Assembly (NCBI RefSeq): GCF_013201825.1
Contig: NZ_CP053836.1
Span: 2,108,001-2,172,000, forward strand
DNA from: Halarcobacter ebronensis
GTDB taxonomy: Bacteria > Campylobacterota > Campylobacteria > Campylobacterales > Arcobacteraceae
Length of the DNA stretch: 64,000 bases
Direction of reading: 5' to 3'
Shown here piece by piece: positions 35,800-44,740 of the stretch. Under the pieces are notes generated by a model. The model was not told the origin of the DNA and searched no databases. It saw nothing but the letters and a program-made list of their open reading frames with translations. The first letter of the stretch is position 1. Each line of letters begins with the position of its first letter. Made by a program: the position numbers and the translations under genes.

Positions 35800-36711
35800 T
35801 CAAGCTCCATATTTTAGGTGTTGAGCATGTGCTTTTGGAGACATTCCAAACATTCTTGAATACTCTCTACTAAACTGAGAAGGAGATTCATATCCAACTG
35901 CAAAAGCTACTTCAGAGGCATCAATTTTTTGATTTAAAAGCATAAGTTTTGCTTCTTCTAGTCTAATCTTTTTTTGAAATTGAATAGGAGACATGGAAGT
36001 AATGGTTTTGAAGTTTTGATATAATGAAGATTCACTCATATCAATCATTCTTGCTAACTCTTTAACATTAAGCTTCTCATTAAAATTATCTTTAATCTCA
36101 GAAATTGCATGTACTATTTTATTAGAAACCGTACCTTCCATGGCAAATTTATTTAAGAAATATCCACTTTTATTGTTAATTAATATAAAAAGAATCTCTT
36201 TTATAATTAAAACAGACAAATATTGTACCTCTTCAGTTGTCCGATTTAATAACTTAATCAATCGATAAACAGGCTCATATAATCTATCATTAATATCATC
36301 AAAGAACAATCCTTTTTCAGATTTTTCACTTATAACTAATTTTTTTGGATTAACATTTTTAATCACATCATAAATATCATCTAATGTAAATCTTATACGA
36401 AATGAAACATATGGAGTCTCTTTAGTTGCTTCAAGTATTCTTACTTTTGCAGGGACATGGGTTGAGGAAAGAAGATACTCTTTAGTTCCATAACTATAAA
36501 GTTCCTCACCAAATCCAACTGCTTTACTTCCTTGTAGAATAATACAAAGAGATGGTTCATATATTGTAGAAAGGAACTCTGTTTGTTCATTTGAAAAATA
36601 GAAATCCAAATTAGGAATCTCTGTTTGTAATCCACCATTGATTCCTAAAGTATATCGTTCTTCAATTAGTCTAAGTATATCTTTTCTAAAATCTTCTATG
36701 TTTTTTTCCAT
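35800..36711 (-). CDS. AraC-family regulator with AraC_N domain (YqhC-like)
   Basis: The N-terminal AraC_N domain (PSLCIILQGSKAVGFGEELYSYG, then YLLSSTHVPAKVRI) is followed by a two-helix-turn-helix AraC domain (NVKELARMIDMSESSLYQNF and VAFAVGYESPSQFSREY). E. coli YqhC of this subgroup senses reactive aldehydes and activates an aldehyde reductase. I start at ATG 36711, with GGAG 8 nt upstream; an ATG at 36726 falls in a palindrome. Its neighbours are an alcohol dehydrogenase, LLM oxidoreductase and cupin, so control of an aldehyde or quinone detoxification set is a reasonable inference. Confidence 0.88.
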   Translation of the reverse strand: MEKNIEDFRKDILRLIEERYTLGINGGLQTEIPNLDFYFSNEQTEFLSTIYEPSLCIILQGSKAVGFGEELYSYGTKEYLLSSTHVPAKVRILEATKETPYVSFRIRFTLDDIYDVIKNVNPKKLVISEKSEKGLFFDDINDRLYEPVYRLIKLLNRTTEEVQYLSVLIIKEILFILINNKSGYFLNKFAMEGTVSNKIVHAISEIKDNFNEKLNVKELARMIDMSESSLYQNFKTITSMSPIQFQKKIRLEEAKLMLLNQKIDASEVAFAVGYESPSQFSREYSRMFGMSPKAHAQHLKYGA

Positions 36712-36724
36712 AATTAACTCCAAC

Positions 36725-36754
36725 ATATAATATATAAATATTTATATATTATAT
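36725..36754. promoter_or_regulatory. Perfect 30-bp AT-only palindrome in the araC leader
   Basis: This stretch equals its own reverse complement over 30 nt and contains no G or C. It lies directly upstream of the ribosome-binding site of the AraC gene. It could be an operator for a dimer, a promoter core, or an mRNA hairpin. AT-only palindromes do arise by chance in such genomes, but 30 perfect bases is long. Confidence 0.6.
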
Positions 36755-36793
36755 AAAATATTCGAAAATGTGAGTATAAAAATTCTCTAGCTT

Positions 36794-36812
36794 AATTGCC
36801 TAATTCTACAAA
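36794..36812 (+). promoter_or_regulatory. Repeated 19-bp site, copy 2
   Basis: AATTGCCTAATTCTACAAA, 83 nt upstream of the AraC gene start. It differs from the copy at 34604 at three positions. A half-site AATTCTCTAG lies 4 nt before it. Confidence 0.55.
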
Positions 36813-36840
36813 ATCTATAAAACTTGAACTATTTCTATTA

Positions 36841-36859
36841 TTTAGAGAATTATGCAATT
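36841..36859 (-). promoter_or_regulatory. Repeated 19-bp site, copy 3, inverted
   Basis: On the minus strand this reads AATTGCATAATTCTCTAAA, two changes from the copy at 34604. It lies 100 nt upstream of the cupin gene and forms an inverted pair with copy 2, centre to centre 47 bp. Confidence 0.58.
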
Positions 36860-36958
36860 AATTTATAAAATTGTGCTATTTAAAAAAACTCTTTTTATAT
36901 ATACTAAAAACAAAGATATATTAAAAAACACCCTAAACCTTATTATAAAGGATAAAAA

Positions 36959-37396
36959 ATGAAATATAAAAACAAAGAAGAATTTGAAAAAGCAAATATG
37001 TTTGGAATGGGGCAACCTAATGATAACTATGCACAATATTTTATAGGTAACTCTTTCCTAAATTTTTTAGTTAACCCAGGAGAAACTCCAATTTTTATGG
37101 CAAATGTAACATTTGAACCTGAATGTAGAAATAATTGGCATATCCATCATGCAAAATCTGGTGGTGGACAGATACTTATTTGCACGGCTGGTGAAGGTTG
37201 GTATCAAAAAGAGGGAGATAAACCTGTTAGTTTAAAAGAGGGTTCTCTTGTATATATACCAACAGGAACAAAACACTGGCATGGAGCAAAAAAAGATAGT
37301 TGGTTTAGTCATATCTCAATTGAAGTTCCTGGAACTAAAACAAGCAATGAGTGGTTAGATCCTGTTTTGGATAACTATTATAATTCATTAAACTAA
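36959..37396 (+). CDS. Cupin-domain protein
   Basis: A 145-residue single cupin with the metal-binding motif NNWHIHHAKSGGGQ and the second motif GSLVYIPTGTKHWHGA. Proteins of this type often accompany carboxymuconolactone decarboxylase genes and aldo/keto or alcohol dehydrogenases. The enzymatic role is not established. AAAGGA stands at good spacing before the ATG. Two candidate AraC sites lie upstream. A broken carboxymuconolactone-decarboxylase-like gene follows 13 nt after its stop. Confidence 0.85.
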   Translation: MKYKNKEEFEKANMFGMGQPNDNYAQYFIGNSFLNFLVNPGETPIFMANVTFEPECRNNWHIHHAKSGGGQILICTAGEGWYQKEGDKPVSLKEGSLVYIPTGTKHWHGAKKDSWFSHISIEVPGTKTSNEWLDPVLDNYYNSLN

Positions 37397-37409
37397 AAAA
37401 AGAACAACA

Positions 37410-37615
37410 ATGATAAAACAATTATTAACTTTTATTTTTGGTCTATTTATTTTTTTAACATATCAAATGCAAAGGATTTGAATTTGAAATTATTAGATAA
37501 CAAATCACAAAGTATTATTGAAATCTCTGCTTTAACAACAACAGGGGAGACAGAAAAACTAAGCATTGCTTTAATTAAAGCTTCAGAAGTTTCAACAGCT
37601 TTACAAACACTTTAA
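37410..37615 (+). pseudogene. Frameshifted, truncated carboxymuconolactone-decarboxylase-like gene
   Basis: From ATG 37410 a signal-peptide-like start MIKQLLTFIFGLFIF runs into a T7 tract at 37450-37456. Beyond it the reading continues in another frame as SNAKDLNLKLLDNKSQ and ISALTTTGETEKLSIALIKA, then ends early. Adding one T restores a single frame. The second part resembles the first helix of exported CMD-family proteins. The conserved catalytic region (ExxxH/CxxxH) is missing, so the gene is both frameshifted and truncated. The CMD assignment is moderate. Confidence 0.65.
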
Positions 37616-37662
37616 TGCAAACAAATATGAGTAAGAGATTCTCTTATTCATATTTACTCTTT

Positions 37663-38781
37663 TTACTCTTCACCTTTATCAAATTCCATTATAAATTTGA
37701 CTCCCAAATTTGAATTTTCTAAAGTAAGATTTCCTTCAAATGAATTTTTAACAACTAATTTAACCATATAAAGTCCAATTCCCGTACCCTCTGATTTTGT
37801 TGTGTAGTATGGATCAAAAATCTTTTCCAAATCATCTTCATTTATTCCACCTGCATTGTCACTAAAAGTTAAGTAGTTTTTATCATCTTTAGAGTAAACC
37901 TCTATTTTTATTTTTCTATCACTTATTCCTCTTTCCTCAAAGGCTTGTATAGAGTTTGTAACAAGATTCATTAATACTTGGGTTAACTCCATCTCTACCC
38001 CTTTTAAAGAGAAATCCTCTTTTAAATCCAACTCAAGCTCTACATTATTTTTTTTAATCATTGAATCAACTAAATCAAAACTTCCATCCAAAGTTTTTTT
38101 AATAGTAAAACTGCTTTTCTCTTTTGTAGGTTTAAAAAACTCTAAAAAGCCATCAATAGTATCTCTCATATGGTGTATCTGAAGTTTTGTATTTACAGAG
38201 AAATCGTCTATTGTAGCCTTATCTAACTCCCCATACTCAAAAGAGTATTTAATATCATCACAATACAATGACAATATATTTAAAGGCTGTTTTAACTGAT
38301 GTGAAATAACTCCAATCATCTCTCCTATTGAAGCCATCTTTGTATTATGGACTACTAATTTATTTGCCTCGTTTAAAGACTCTTTTGTCTCTTTATTTTT
38401 ATGAAAAAGATCAATATAAACTTTTAGTTTTGAGCTTAATAAATTTACATCAATTGGTTTAGAGATATACTCAATTACCCCCAAATCATACCCTTTTTGT
38501 TGATAAGCATCTTTATCATAAATACCTGTAATAAAAATAATTGGAATATCTTTTAATTTATCAATACCTTTTATATACTCTACAAATTGAAATCCATCAA
38601 TATCAGGCATTTGAATATCACTTAAGATAAGATCAATATCATTATTCATCAGAATTCCAATGGCATCACTTGCATTTAAAGCTGTATATATATCAACATC
38701 AAACTCTTCAATCAAAAGTTTTAAAGAGTATATATTCTCTTCAACGTCATCCAAAATTAAAATTGAAAATCTATTCTTCAT
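37663..38781 (-). CDS. Receiver-histidine kinase hybrid (soluble)
   Basis: A 372-residue protein with an N-terminal receiver (ILDDVEEN, phospho-acceptor in LILSDIQMPDIDG, lysine in YISKPID) and a kinase with H-box SHQLKQPLN and HATPase motifs NLVTNSIQAF, DNAGGI and GTGIGLYM. No membrane segment is present. A receiver in front of the kinase suggests that phosphorylation by another kinase controls it. It is the last gene of a four-gene minus-strand operon and overlaps the upstream kinase by 4 nt. The four proteins probably form one phosphorelay. Confidence 0.9.
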   Translation of the reverse strand: MKNRFSILILDDVEENIYSLKLLIEEFDVDIYTALNASDAIGILMNNDIDLILSDIQMPDIDGFQFVEYIKGIDKLKDIPIIFITGIYDKDAYQQKGYDLGVIEYISKPIDVNLLSSKLKVYIDLFHKNKETKESLNEANKLVVHNTKMASIGEMIGVISHQLKQPLNILSLYCDDIKYSFEYGELDKATIDDFSVNTKLQIHHMRDTIDGFLEFFKPTKEKSSFTIKKTLDGSFDLVDSMIKKNNVELELDLKEDFSLKGVEMELTQVLMNLVTNSIQAFEERGISDRKIKIEVYSKDDKNYLTFSDNAGGINEDDLEKIFDPYYTTKSEGTGIGLYMVKLVVKNSFEGNLTLENSNLGVKFIMEFDKGEE

Positions 38782-40292
38782 CTTCTTCCTCCAATAAACT
38801 CTTTAATATTATTTATATCCACTATGTTCTCTTTTATTACATATATTTCATTGTTAAATTTCTGTTTTAATATTTCAAGCTCATATTTTGAAAGACCTGC
38901 GCTATCAACTATTACAACATCAAAAGAGTCATTTACTTTTTCTAACAAAGTTTCAAATTTTGTAACTTGTGTTAAAGAATGGCTCTTTTGAAGTTGTATA
39001 ACAATATTTATAAATTTAACTGCATCGGTATTAAAAATAAGTATATTTTTTCTTATTTCCAACTGTTTTTCATAATCTATTTTTTTCTCTTCTTTTCTCT
39101 TTTTTGATTCAAAAACATCAATATCTAAAATATCCAAACATCTAATAGTATCTTTGTTTTTAGGAAGAGTTACATAAAAAGTTGTTCCAACTCCTAGTTT
39201 ACTTTTTACATAAACTGAACCTTTTAGTAAAACTAATAACTCTTTTATAATTGCCAATCCCAAACCTGTTCCACCAAATTTTCTAGTTGTACTACTATCT
39301 GCTTGTTTAAACCTATCAAAGATATCAATTAATTTATCTTGGGCAATTCCTATCCCTTCATCTTCTACTAATATTGTTATATTTTCATCTTCATCTTTTA
39401 CTCTAAAATAGATTGATTTACCACTTTGTACAAATTTCACAGCATTACTTAGTAAGTTTTTTACAATCTGTTTTATCTTCTTTTCATCACTATAAATTTC
39501 ATCTATATTTTTATCGTATTCAAAATATAACTTAATTCCCTTCTCTTCTGTTTGTGGTAAAAACATCAAATAGACCTCATCAAGAACCTTATATAAATCC
39601 AATTGGGCAAAATCAAGAACACTCTTTCCTGATTCTAGTTTAGAGAGGTCTAAAACATCATTTATCAAATCTAAAAGATATTTGCCTGAGCTATTTATAA
39701 TTTGGAGATTTTTTACATCTTGAACAGAAAGATTTCCTTTTTTATTCTCTTTCATTAAAGAGGAGATTACATTAATAGAGTTTAGTGGAGTTTTTAATTC
39801 GTGGCTCATATTTGCCAAAAAATCGTCTTTTGATTTATTTGCAATTTCCAAATCTCTTTTTTGCTCATTCAAAAGTTCATTTTTTTCTTTCATTGTTTGA
39901 ACATTTAGGCAAGATTTAATACTAAGATTAAGTTTAGAGATAAAACTCTCAAACATAGAGATAAAAAAGTTCATATCAGAATCAAGCTGTTTTATTACAA
40001 GAAAAATAGAGCCATAATCTAGCCTTAATATCAATACTATTTTATTCTCTTCAACTATTTTATTAATCTTATCTTGATATTTTTTGTAGTTCAAAGGATG
40101 AAAATTATCTATTTTCCCAAAAGAGGAGATCTCTTCAATATTATCAGCCTCTTCAATACAATAAACAGCATATATGGCATAAGTTTCACATACAAAAGTT
40201 CTTAAGGCTTCACTCATCATCTCTTTTAAATCCAAAGAATTACCTATAGAGGCAAAACATTTATATGTGATAGCTAAATTATTTACTAACAT
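38778..40292 (-). CDS. Histidine kinase with GAF-like input and degenerate C-terminal receiver
   Basis: An N-terminal region of about 140 residues looks GAF-like, followed by a coiled linker, the H-box NMSHELKTPLNSIN, and a HATPase with NLLSNAVKF, DEGIGI and GTGLGLAI. The last 90 residues (from about 415) resemble a receiver fold (FDVVIVDSAGLS) but lack the usual acidic pair, so they may only bind a partner. I start at ATG 40292, which has GGAG 6 nt upstream; the frame opens at 40310 inside the FIST gene. It is soluble and coupled to the FIST sensor gene and the hybrid kinase. Confidence 0.87.
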   Translation of the reverse strand: MLVNNLAITYKCFASIGNSLDLKEMMSEALRTFVCETYAIYAVYCIEEADNIEEISSFGKIDNFHPLNYKKYQDKINKIVEENKIVLILRLDYGSIFLVIKQLDSDMNFFISMFESFISKLNLSIKSCLNVQTMKEKNELLNEQKRDLEIANKSKDDFLANMSHELKTPLNSINVISSLMKENKKGNLSVQDVKNLQIINSSGKYLLDLINDVLDLSKLESGKSVLDFAQLDLYKVLDEVYLMFLPQTEEKGIKLYFEYDKNIDEIYSDEKKIKQIVKNLLSNAVKFVQSGKSIYFRVKDEDENITILVEDEGIGIAQDKLIDIFDRFKQADSSTTRKFGGTGLGLAIIKELLVLLKGSVYVKSKLGVGTTFYVTLPKNKDTIRCLDILDIDVFESKKRKEEKKIDYEKQLEIRKNILIFNTDAVKFINIVIQLQKSHSLTQVTKFETLLEKVNDSFDVVIVDSAGLSKYELEILKQKFNNEIYVIKENIVDINNIKEFIGGRR

Positions 40293-41356
40293 AATACTCC
40301 AACAACACAAGTTCTATTATAAAAATTTATATACTCATTTCCACTATTTGCAATTTCACCTAGACTCAAAGCTCCAAATACTCTTTTTGTTGGAACGGCA
40401 TCTTTTATTACAGCCAACTCTTTTTTAAAGTCTTTTTCTAAAAACTCTTTTCTAGATATGCAATCAAAAATAATTATATTTTTAATATTATCTTTATCTT
40501 TGATTTTTTTCAAGGCATTTTTAATGGCAAAAGATGAAGAGTTAATAAGTTTCTCTTTTTTACCCGTTAAAAAATTGATTGTTGAGTTTTGCTCAATATC
40601 ACCTATTAAAATTATATTCCCATTCTCATCTAAACCTATTGCATCTCTTACAACTATCTCTTTGTTAAATCTAATTATTCCCAAAGGGTAAGATTTTGCA
40701 ATATTAAAAAACTGCTCTTCATTAAACTTTAACCCACTACTCTCTTCAACTATGCTTTTATAAACATCAAAAGCATTTGAAAAGTTTAATGATTTTAATA
40801 GATTTTTTTCCGCAGAAGTTACTATAAAAGGACCTTCTAAATACTCCCACCCATTTTCAACCCCAACGCTAATTGTCTGTTTTCCTGCAATTAGAATTGC
40901 TGCATCTTGAAGTATTCCATCCTTTGAAAAGATAACAGGTTCTTGTTTTAAAGTCATCTTTCCTGCTCCTCCTCCCACAATCTCACAATCAATTGGCAAA
41001 AGATGAAAAATTGACTCTAAAAAAGTTGTAAGATGTTTACTAAGTCCATCTACAACAATGATTACAGAGTCATATTGTGTAAAATCCTCTTTCTTTAAAT
41101 CTATATTTGTAATATCTTCAATAAAAATAGTATCACTATCTTCACTTAGTTCACAAGCTACAATTCCACTATCTGAATTGAAATCTTCATATACAATTTG
41201 AGGAACTATTGCTCCTTTGAAATTAATATTTGACTCTTTTAGAAGTTCAATATCAAAATCTGTATTCTCTCCTACTAAAAGAAGATACTCTGCATTTTTA
41301 TCTCTATTTGTATCTATAAATGTTTTTAACTTCTCATAATATTTTATAGTTTTCAT
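40286..41356 (-). CDS. FIST-domain sensor protein
   Basis: A 356-residue soluble protein with FIST_N (IVGGGAGKM near residue 135 and AILIAGKQTISVGVENGWE) and FIST_C domains (YPLGIIRFNKEIVVRDAIG, then FDCISRKEFL and RVFGALSLGEIANSG). FIST proteins are proposed small-ligand sensors, possibly for amino acids, that signal through a neighbouring kinase. Here the partner kinase overlaps the 3' end. AGAGG precedes the ATG. It has no catalytic motifs, so a sensory role is the family-based expectation. Confidence 0.9.
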   Translation of the reverse strand: MKTIKYYEKLKTFIDTNRDKNAEYLLLVGENTDFDIELLKESNINFKGAIVPQIVYEDFNSDSGIVACELSEDSDTIFIEDITNIDLKKEDFTQYDSVIIVVDGLSKHLTTFLESIFHLLPIDCEIVGGGAGKMTLKQEPVIFSKDGILQDAAILIAGKQTISVGVENGWEYLEGPFIVTSAEKNLLKSLNFSNAFDVYKSIVEESSGLKFNEEQFFNIAKSYPLGIIRFNKEIVVRDAIGLDENGNIILIGDIEQNSTINFLTGKKEKLINSSSFAIKNALKKIKDKDNIKNIIIFDCISRKEFLEKDFKKELAVIKDAVPTKRVFGALSLGEIANSGNEYINFYNRTCVVGVLC

Positions 41357-41367
41357 AAATCTAACCT

Positions 41368-43158
41368 CTACCTATCTTCATATTTACTATTAATATCAAG
41401 AATCTTATCAAGATTTTTAATTAACAAATCAACGATTCTAGGTTCAAAAGCATACCCTGCTTTTGAACACATATAATCAATAACTTCCTCTAATGACCAA
41501 CTCTCTTTATATACTCTTCTACTAATTAATGCATCAAAAACATCTGCAACAGCAGTTATTCTTCCAAAAATATGTATTTGATATCCCTCTAATCCTCTTG
41601 GGTACCCTGTTCCATCCCATTTTTCATGGTGTTCATAAGCAACAACAGAAGCACTTCTTAATATTTTTCTATTTGAATTTTTGAACATGTTATAGCCTAT
41701 AGTTGTATGTGTTTTAATCACATCATACTCTTCATTGGTTAATTTACCTGGTTTATTTAATATAAAATCAGGAATACCAATTTTTCCAATATCATGCATT
41801 GGAGAAGCCATTTTCAAAAGGTTTGCCTCCTCTTCAGAAAGTCCATACTCTTTTGCCAAAAGATAAGAATATAAAGCAACTCTTTTTACATGATTTGCTG
41901 TCTCTTTACTTCTTGATTCTCCTATTGTTCCTAGAGTTAATATCAAATCTTTTTGAGTATCTTCTATTTCAAATTGTAGTTCTATTAATTCACTTATATC
42001 GCTACCTACAGCTAAATAATCAACAACCTCTTTTAGCTCATTAAATACAGGGGTAAAAGTAAAATCAATATATTTCTCTTCACCTCTTTTGTTAGTAATT
42101 GTTAAAATCCCTCTATACTCTTTTTTTTGTGCTAAGGTACTATGAATCTCATCATAGATTGTTTTATCATTAACTATTACTTCAAGTTTTTTACCTAAAT
42201 ACTCTTCTACTCTTCCTTTTGTTAGTTGTAAAAATTTACTATTTACATTTATAATTTTAAAATTCTTATTTATACTTATAAAAACTGAAGAGATATCTAA
42301 ACATCTTTTATACTCATTTAAAAGGTAGTTTTTATTACTTAAAATATCTTTTGACTCTATTAGTTCCACTTGAAGCAGTTCATTTATTGCCTCTTCTTGT
42401 GTAATATCATTTGAAATTGCAATATACTCAATAATATTGTTGTTGTAATCAACTACTGGAAGTATTGAAACATCAAGAACAAAGCTTTTATTCTCTTTTG
42501 TTTTACCTTTTAACTTTCCTCTCCATGTCTCTTTGTTTTCAATCTTTTCCCAAATTTCTGAGAAAGTTTTTTCAGAAACACTGCTTAAAAAGTTGAAATT
42601 AAAAAATCTATTTTTAACTTCTCTCTTTTCATATTTTGTAAGCTCTTCATACTTTTCATTTACAAAAGTAATTTTACCTTCACTACTAAATTTAAAAACT
42701 ATAGAGGTTTTATCAACAACATCTTTATACTCTTCAAGCAACTTTTTAGATTCAAATGAGAATATTTTCTCCCCTGCTTTTTTAACCTTATCTATTAAAG
42801 TTGAGAAATCTATTGGTTTTAATATAAAAGAGTCAACATTTAAATCAATTGCTTTTATAAGGCAATCTGATTCATTTCTTGCTGTTGTAAATATTATTGG
42901 AATATCTTTGTTGCTCTCTCTTATTTTAGAGGCCATTTGCATTCCATCCATAACAGGCATATTTATATCACTGATTATTAGATCAATACTCTCTTTATTA
43001 AAAACATCCAAAGCCTCTTTTCCATTTATACAATAAAAGATATTATCAAAAACTCTACTTAGAAGTTTTTGCAATCTATTTGCTGCTTCTGCCTCATCTT
43101 CAATATATAAGATATTTAATCTCTTTAAATATTCATTATTTAACATTAAACTAACCAT
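41368..43158 (-). CDS. Response regulator with two PAS domains and HD-GYP phosphodiesterase
   Basis: A 596-residue protein: receiver (IEDEAEA, phospho-acceptor in LIISDINMPVMDG, lysine in FILKPID), PAS domains at about 145-265 and 285-395, and an HD-GYP domain with HDIGKIGIPD and HHEKWDGTGYPRGL. HD-GYP enzymes hydrolyse cyclic di-GMP, so output is a change in second messenger. The ATG at 43158 has AAAGGA at good spacing. It is the first gene of the operon with the FIST sensor and the two kinases, so these likely regulate its phosphodiesterase activity. Confidence 0.92.
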   Translation of the reverse strand: MVSLMLNNEYLKRLNILYIEDEAEAANRLQKLLSRVFDNIFYCINGKEALDVFNKESIDLIISDINMPVMDGMQMASKIRESNKDIPIIFTTARNESDCLIKAIDLNVDSFILKPIDFSTLIDKVKKAGEKIFSFESKKLLEEYKDVVDKTSIVFKFSSEGKITFVNEKYEELTKYEKREVKNRFFNFNFLSSVSEKTFSEIWEKIENKETWRGKLKGKTKENKSFVLDVSILPVVDYNNNIIEYIAISNDITQEEAINELLQVELIESKDILSNKNYLLNEYKRCLDISSVFISINKNFKIINVNSKFLQLTKGRVEEYLGKKLEVIVNDKTIYDEIHSTLAQKKEYRGILTITNKRGEEKYIDFTFTPVFNELKEVVDYLAVGSDISELIELQFEIEDTQKDLILTLGTIGESRSKETANHVKRVALYSYLLAKEYGLSEEEANLLKMASPMHDIGKIGIPDFILNKPGKLTNEEYDVIKTHTTIGYNMFKNSNRKILRSASVVAYEHHEKWDGTGYPRGLEGYQIHIFGRITAVADVFDALISRRVYKESWSLEEVIDYMCSKAGYAFEPRIVDLLIKNLDKILDINSKYEDR

Positions 43159-43197
43159 AAAAATCCTTTGAAAAAGTATAACGATAAATGGTATTTG

Positions 43198-43232
43198 AAA
43201 AGTAATTTTTTTTTTGAGAAAAGGTTACTTTT
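43198..43232. promoter_or_regulatory. Inverted repeat in divergent promoter
   Basis: AAAAGTAA at 43198-43205 and TTACTTTT at 43225-43232 form an 8-bp inverted repeat with a 19-nt spacer. A TATAAT hexamer lies at 43250-43255, before the OmpR-type gene. It may be an operator for that regulator, though eight bases in AT-rich DNA is weak evidence. Confidence 0.35.
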
Positions 43233-43277
43233 GAAATATTCTTTGTTGTTATAATTTTCAAAAATAAGGAGATTATT

Positions 43278-43961
43278 ATGACAATGAGAACATACAGTTA
43301 TGAATTAATAAGAGATAAGTCAATACTATTTTTTGGATTAGATTCAAAAACAAATAGTAAAGTTAAATCATCATTAAATAATTATGTCAATAATATTGAT
43401 ATAGTTCAAGAGATACCTAGATATGTAAATCTTGCAAACTATGACCTAATATTAGTTGATATAGATGAGTTCAATATAAATGAGTTGACTCATATACTTT
43501 CTAATGATTTTTATAATACACCTATTATATTTCTAACATCAGATTTAAATAGTGTGGATTTTAATCAGGTGCAAAATATATCAGTTAAAAATATATTGTT
43601 AAAAGAGCCTATCTTTTTAGATAACTTATTTATCTATACATATATTATTTTACAAAAAAGTGACAAAATAATATTAAAAAACGATTTTTCATACTCTTTA
43701 AAAGATGAAAAATTCTATCACAGAAATGTAGAGGTCTCTTTAACAAAATTGGAGTTGAAAGTTTTTGAATATTTAATCAAAAATGTCAATAGAGTTGTAA
43801 GTTATGAAGAGCTTAAAAGAGATGTATGGAAAAATAAACACTGTTCAATTTATAGTATGAGAAATGTTATTAATAAAATAAGAGAAAAATCTTATTATGA
43901 TATTATCTCTAACGCATCTAAAAAAGGGTATTCGATTAATAACGACTATACTTACTTTTAA
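43278..43961 (+). CDS. OmpR-type regulator with degenerate receiver
   Basis: A 227-residue protein with a receiver-like N-terminus and a clear C-terminal winged helix (SLTKLELKVFEYLIKN, VVSYEELKRDVW, IRNVINKI-like recognition helix, KKGYSIN). The receiver keeps an aspartate in LILVDIDEFN and a lysine in LLKEP, but the usual pair of acidic residues after strand 1 is replaced by FGLD, so phosphorylation may be weak or absent. AAGGAG precedes the ATG. It is divergent from the HD-GYP operon and could regulate it. Confidence 0.85.
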   Translation: MTMRTYSYELIRDKSILFFGLDSKTNSKVKSSLNNYVNNIDIVQEIPRYVNLANYDLILVDIDEFNINELTHILSNDFYNTPIIFLTSDLNSVDFNQVQNISVKNILLKEPIFLDNLFIYTYIILQKSDKIILKNDFSYSLKDEKFYHRNVEVSLTKLELKVFEYLIKNVNRVVSYEELKRDVWKNKHCSIYSMRNVINKIREKSYYDIISNASKKGYSINNDYTYF

Positions 43962-44005
43962 AAATATGGTACTATTATAGTACCTTATTTTAATAGAATT
44001 GAGCC

Positions 44006-44740
44006 ATGGATAATTTTAAAGATTACGAAAGAAATATAAAAATACTGTTAGTTGAGGATGATTTGCATACTCAAATGAAGTTGGTAAAAATTTTAAATAG
44101 ATTCTATGAAGATATCGTTGTTGCAAAAAATGGCGATGATGCTTTAAGACTTTATAGGGATTATTATTTAAAAAGAAAACCTTTTGATTTGGTTATTAGT
44201 GATATTAATATGCCTATTATGAATGGGATTAGTCTCCTTGAAAATATAAGGCAAATTGATGAACTATTGCCATTTATATTTGTAACTGCACAATTGGAGT
44301 TAGAGACTCTTTTAAAGATTGTAAGGTTAGATATAGATGACTATATTTTGAAACCAATTGATGTTAATACTCTACTTAAAAGTATAGAGAAAACCATCAG
44401 AAAAAGTTTCAAAAGGAAATTCCTCTCAACAGCAAAAGAACAAATATTTCTAAGTAGTAAACTCTATTGGGATCCTGTTGAAAAATCTATTTACCAAGAT
44501 GAGAAAGTCGTTAAGTTGACAAAAAAAGAGATCCTCTTTTTAGATATGTTGTGTACAAGCATTAATCAAGTAGTAAACACAGATACCATTCTCTATGAGC
44601 TTTGGGAAGACTCACTTGATTATGATTCAAGTCTCTCAAATTTGAAAAACTTAATATCTAGAATCAGAGTAAAAATACCTGATTTAAAGATAGAGAATGT
44701 TTATGGTCTTGGTTACAAATTAAGGATGATAAATGAATGA
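44006..44740 (+). CDS. OmpR-type response regulator
   Basis: A canonical receiver (LLVEDDLHT, phospho-acceptor in LVISDINMPIMNG, lysine in YILKPID) followed by a winged-helix output ending VYGLGYKLRM. It overlaps the next gene, a receiver-PAS protein, by 8 nt, so the two are co-transcribed. Closest look-alikes in this window are the regulators at 47625 and 16894. No direct target can be read, but both neighbouring kinases are candidates to phosphorylate it. Confidence 0.9.
   Translation: MDNFKDYERNIKILLVEDDLHTQMKLVKILNRFYEDIVVAKNGDDALRLYRDYYLKRKPFDLVISDINMPIMNGISLLENIRQIDELLPFIFVTAQLELETLLKIVRLDIDDYILKPIDVNTLLKSIEKTIRKSFKRKFLSTAKEQIFLSSKLYWDPVEKSIYQDEKVVKLTKKEILFLDMLCTSINQVVNTDTILYELWEDSLDYDSSLSNLKNLISRIRVKIPDLKIENVYGLGYKLRMINE

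Noticed and set aside
42533-43036. 167-codon open frame opposite the HD-GYP gene
   Set aside because: Composition is low-complexity serine/phenylalanine/leucine typical of antisense reading of AT-rich genes; no ribosome-binding site or family match.
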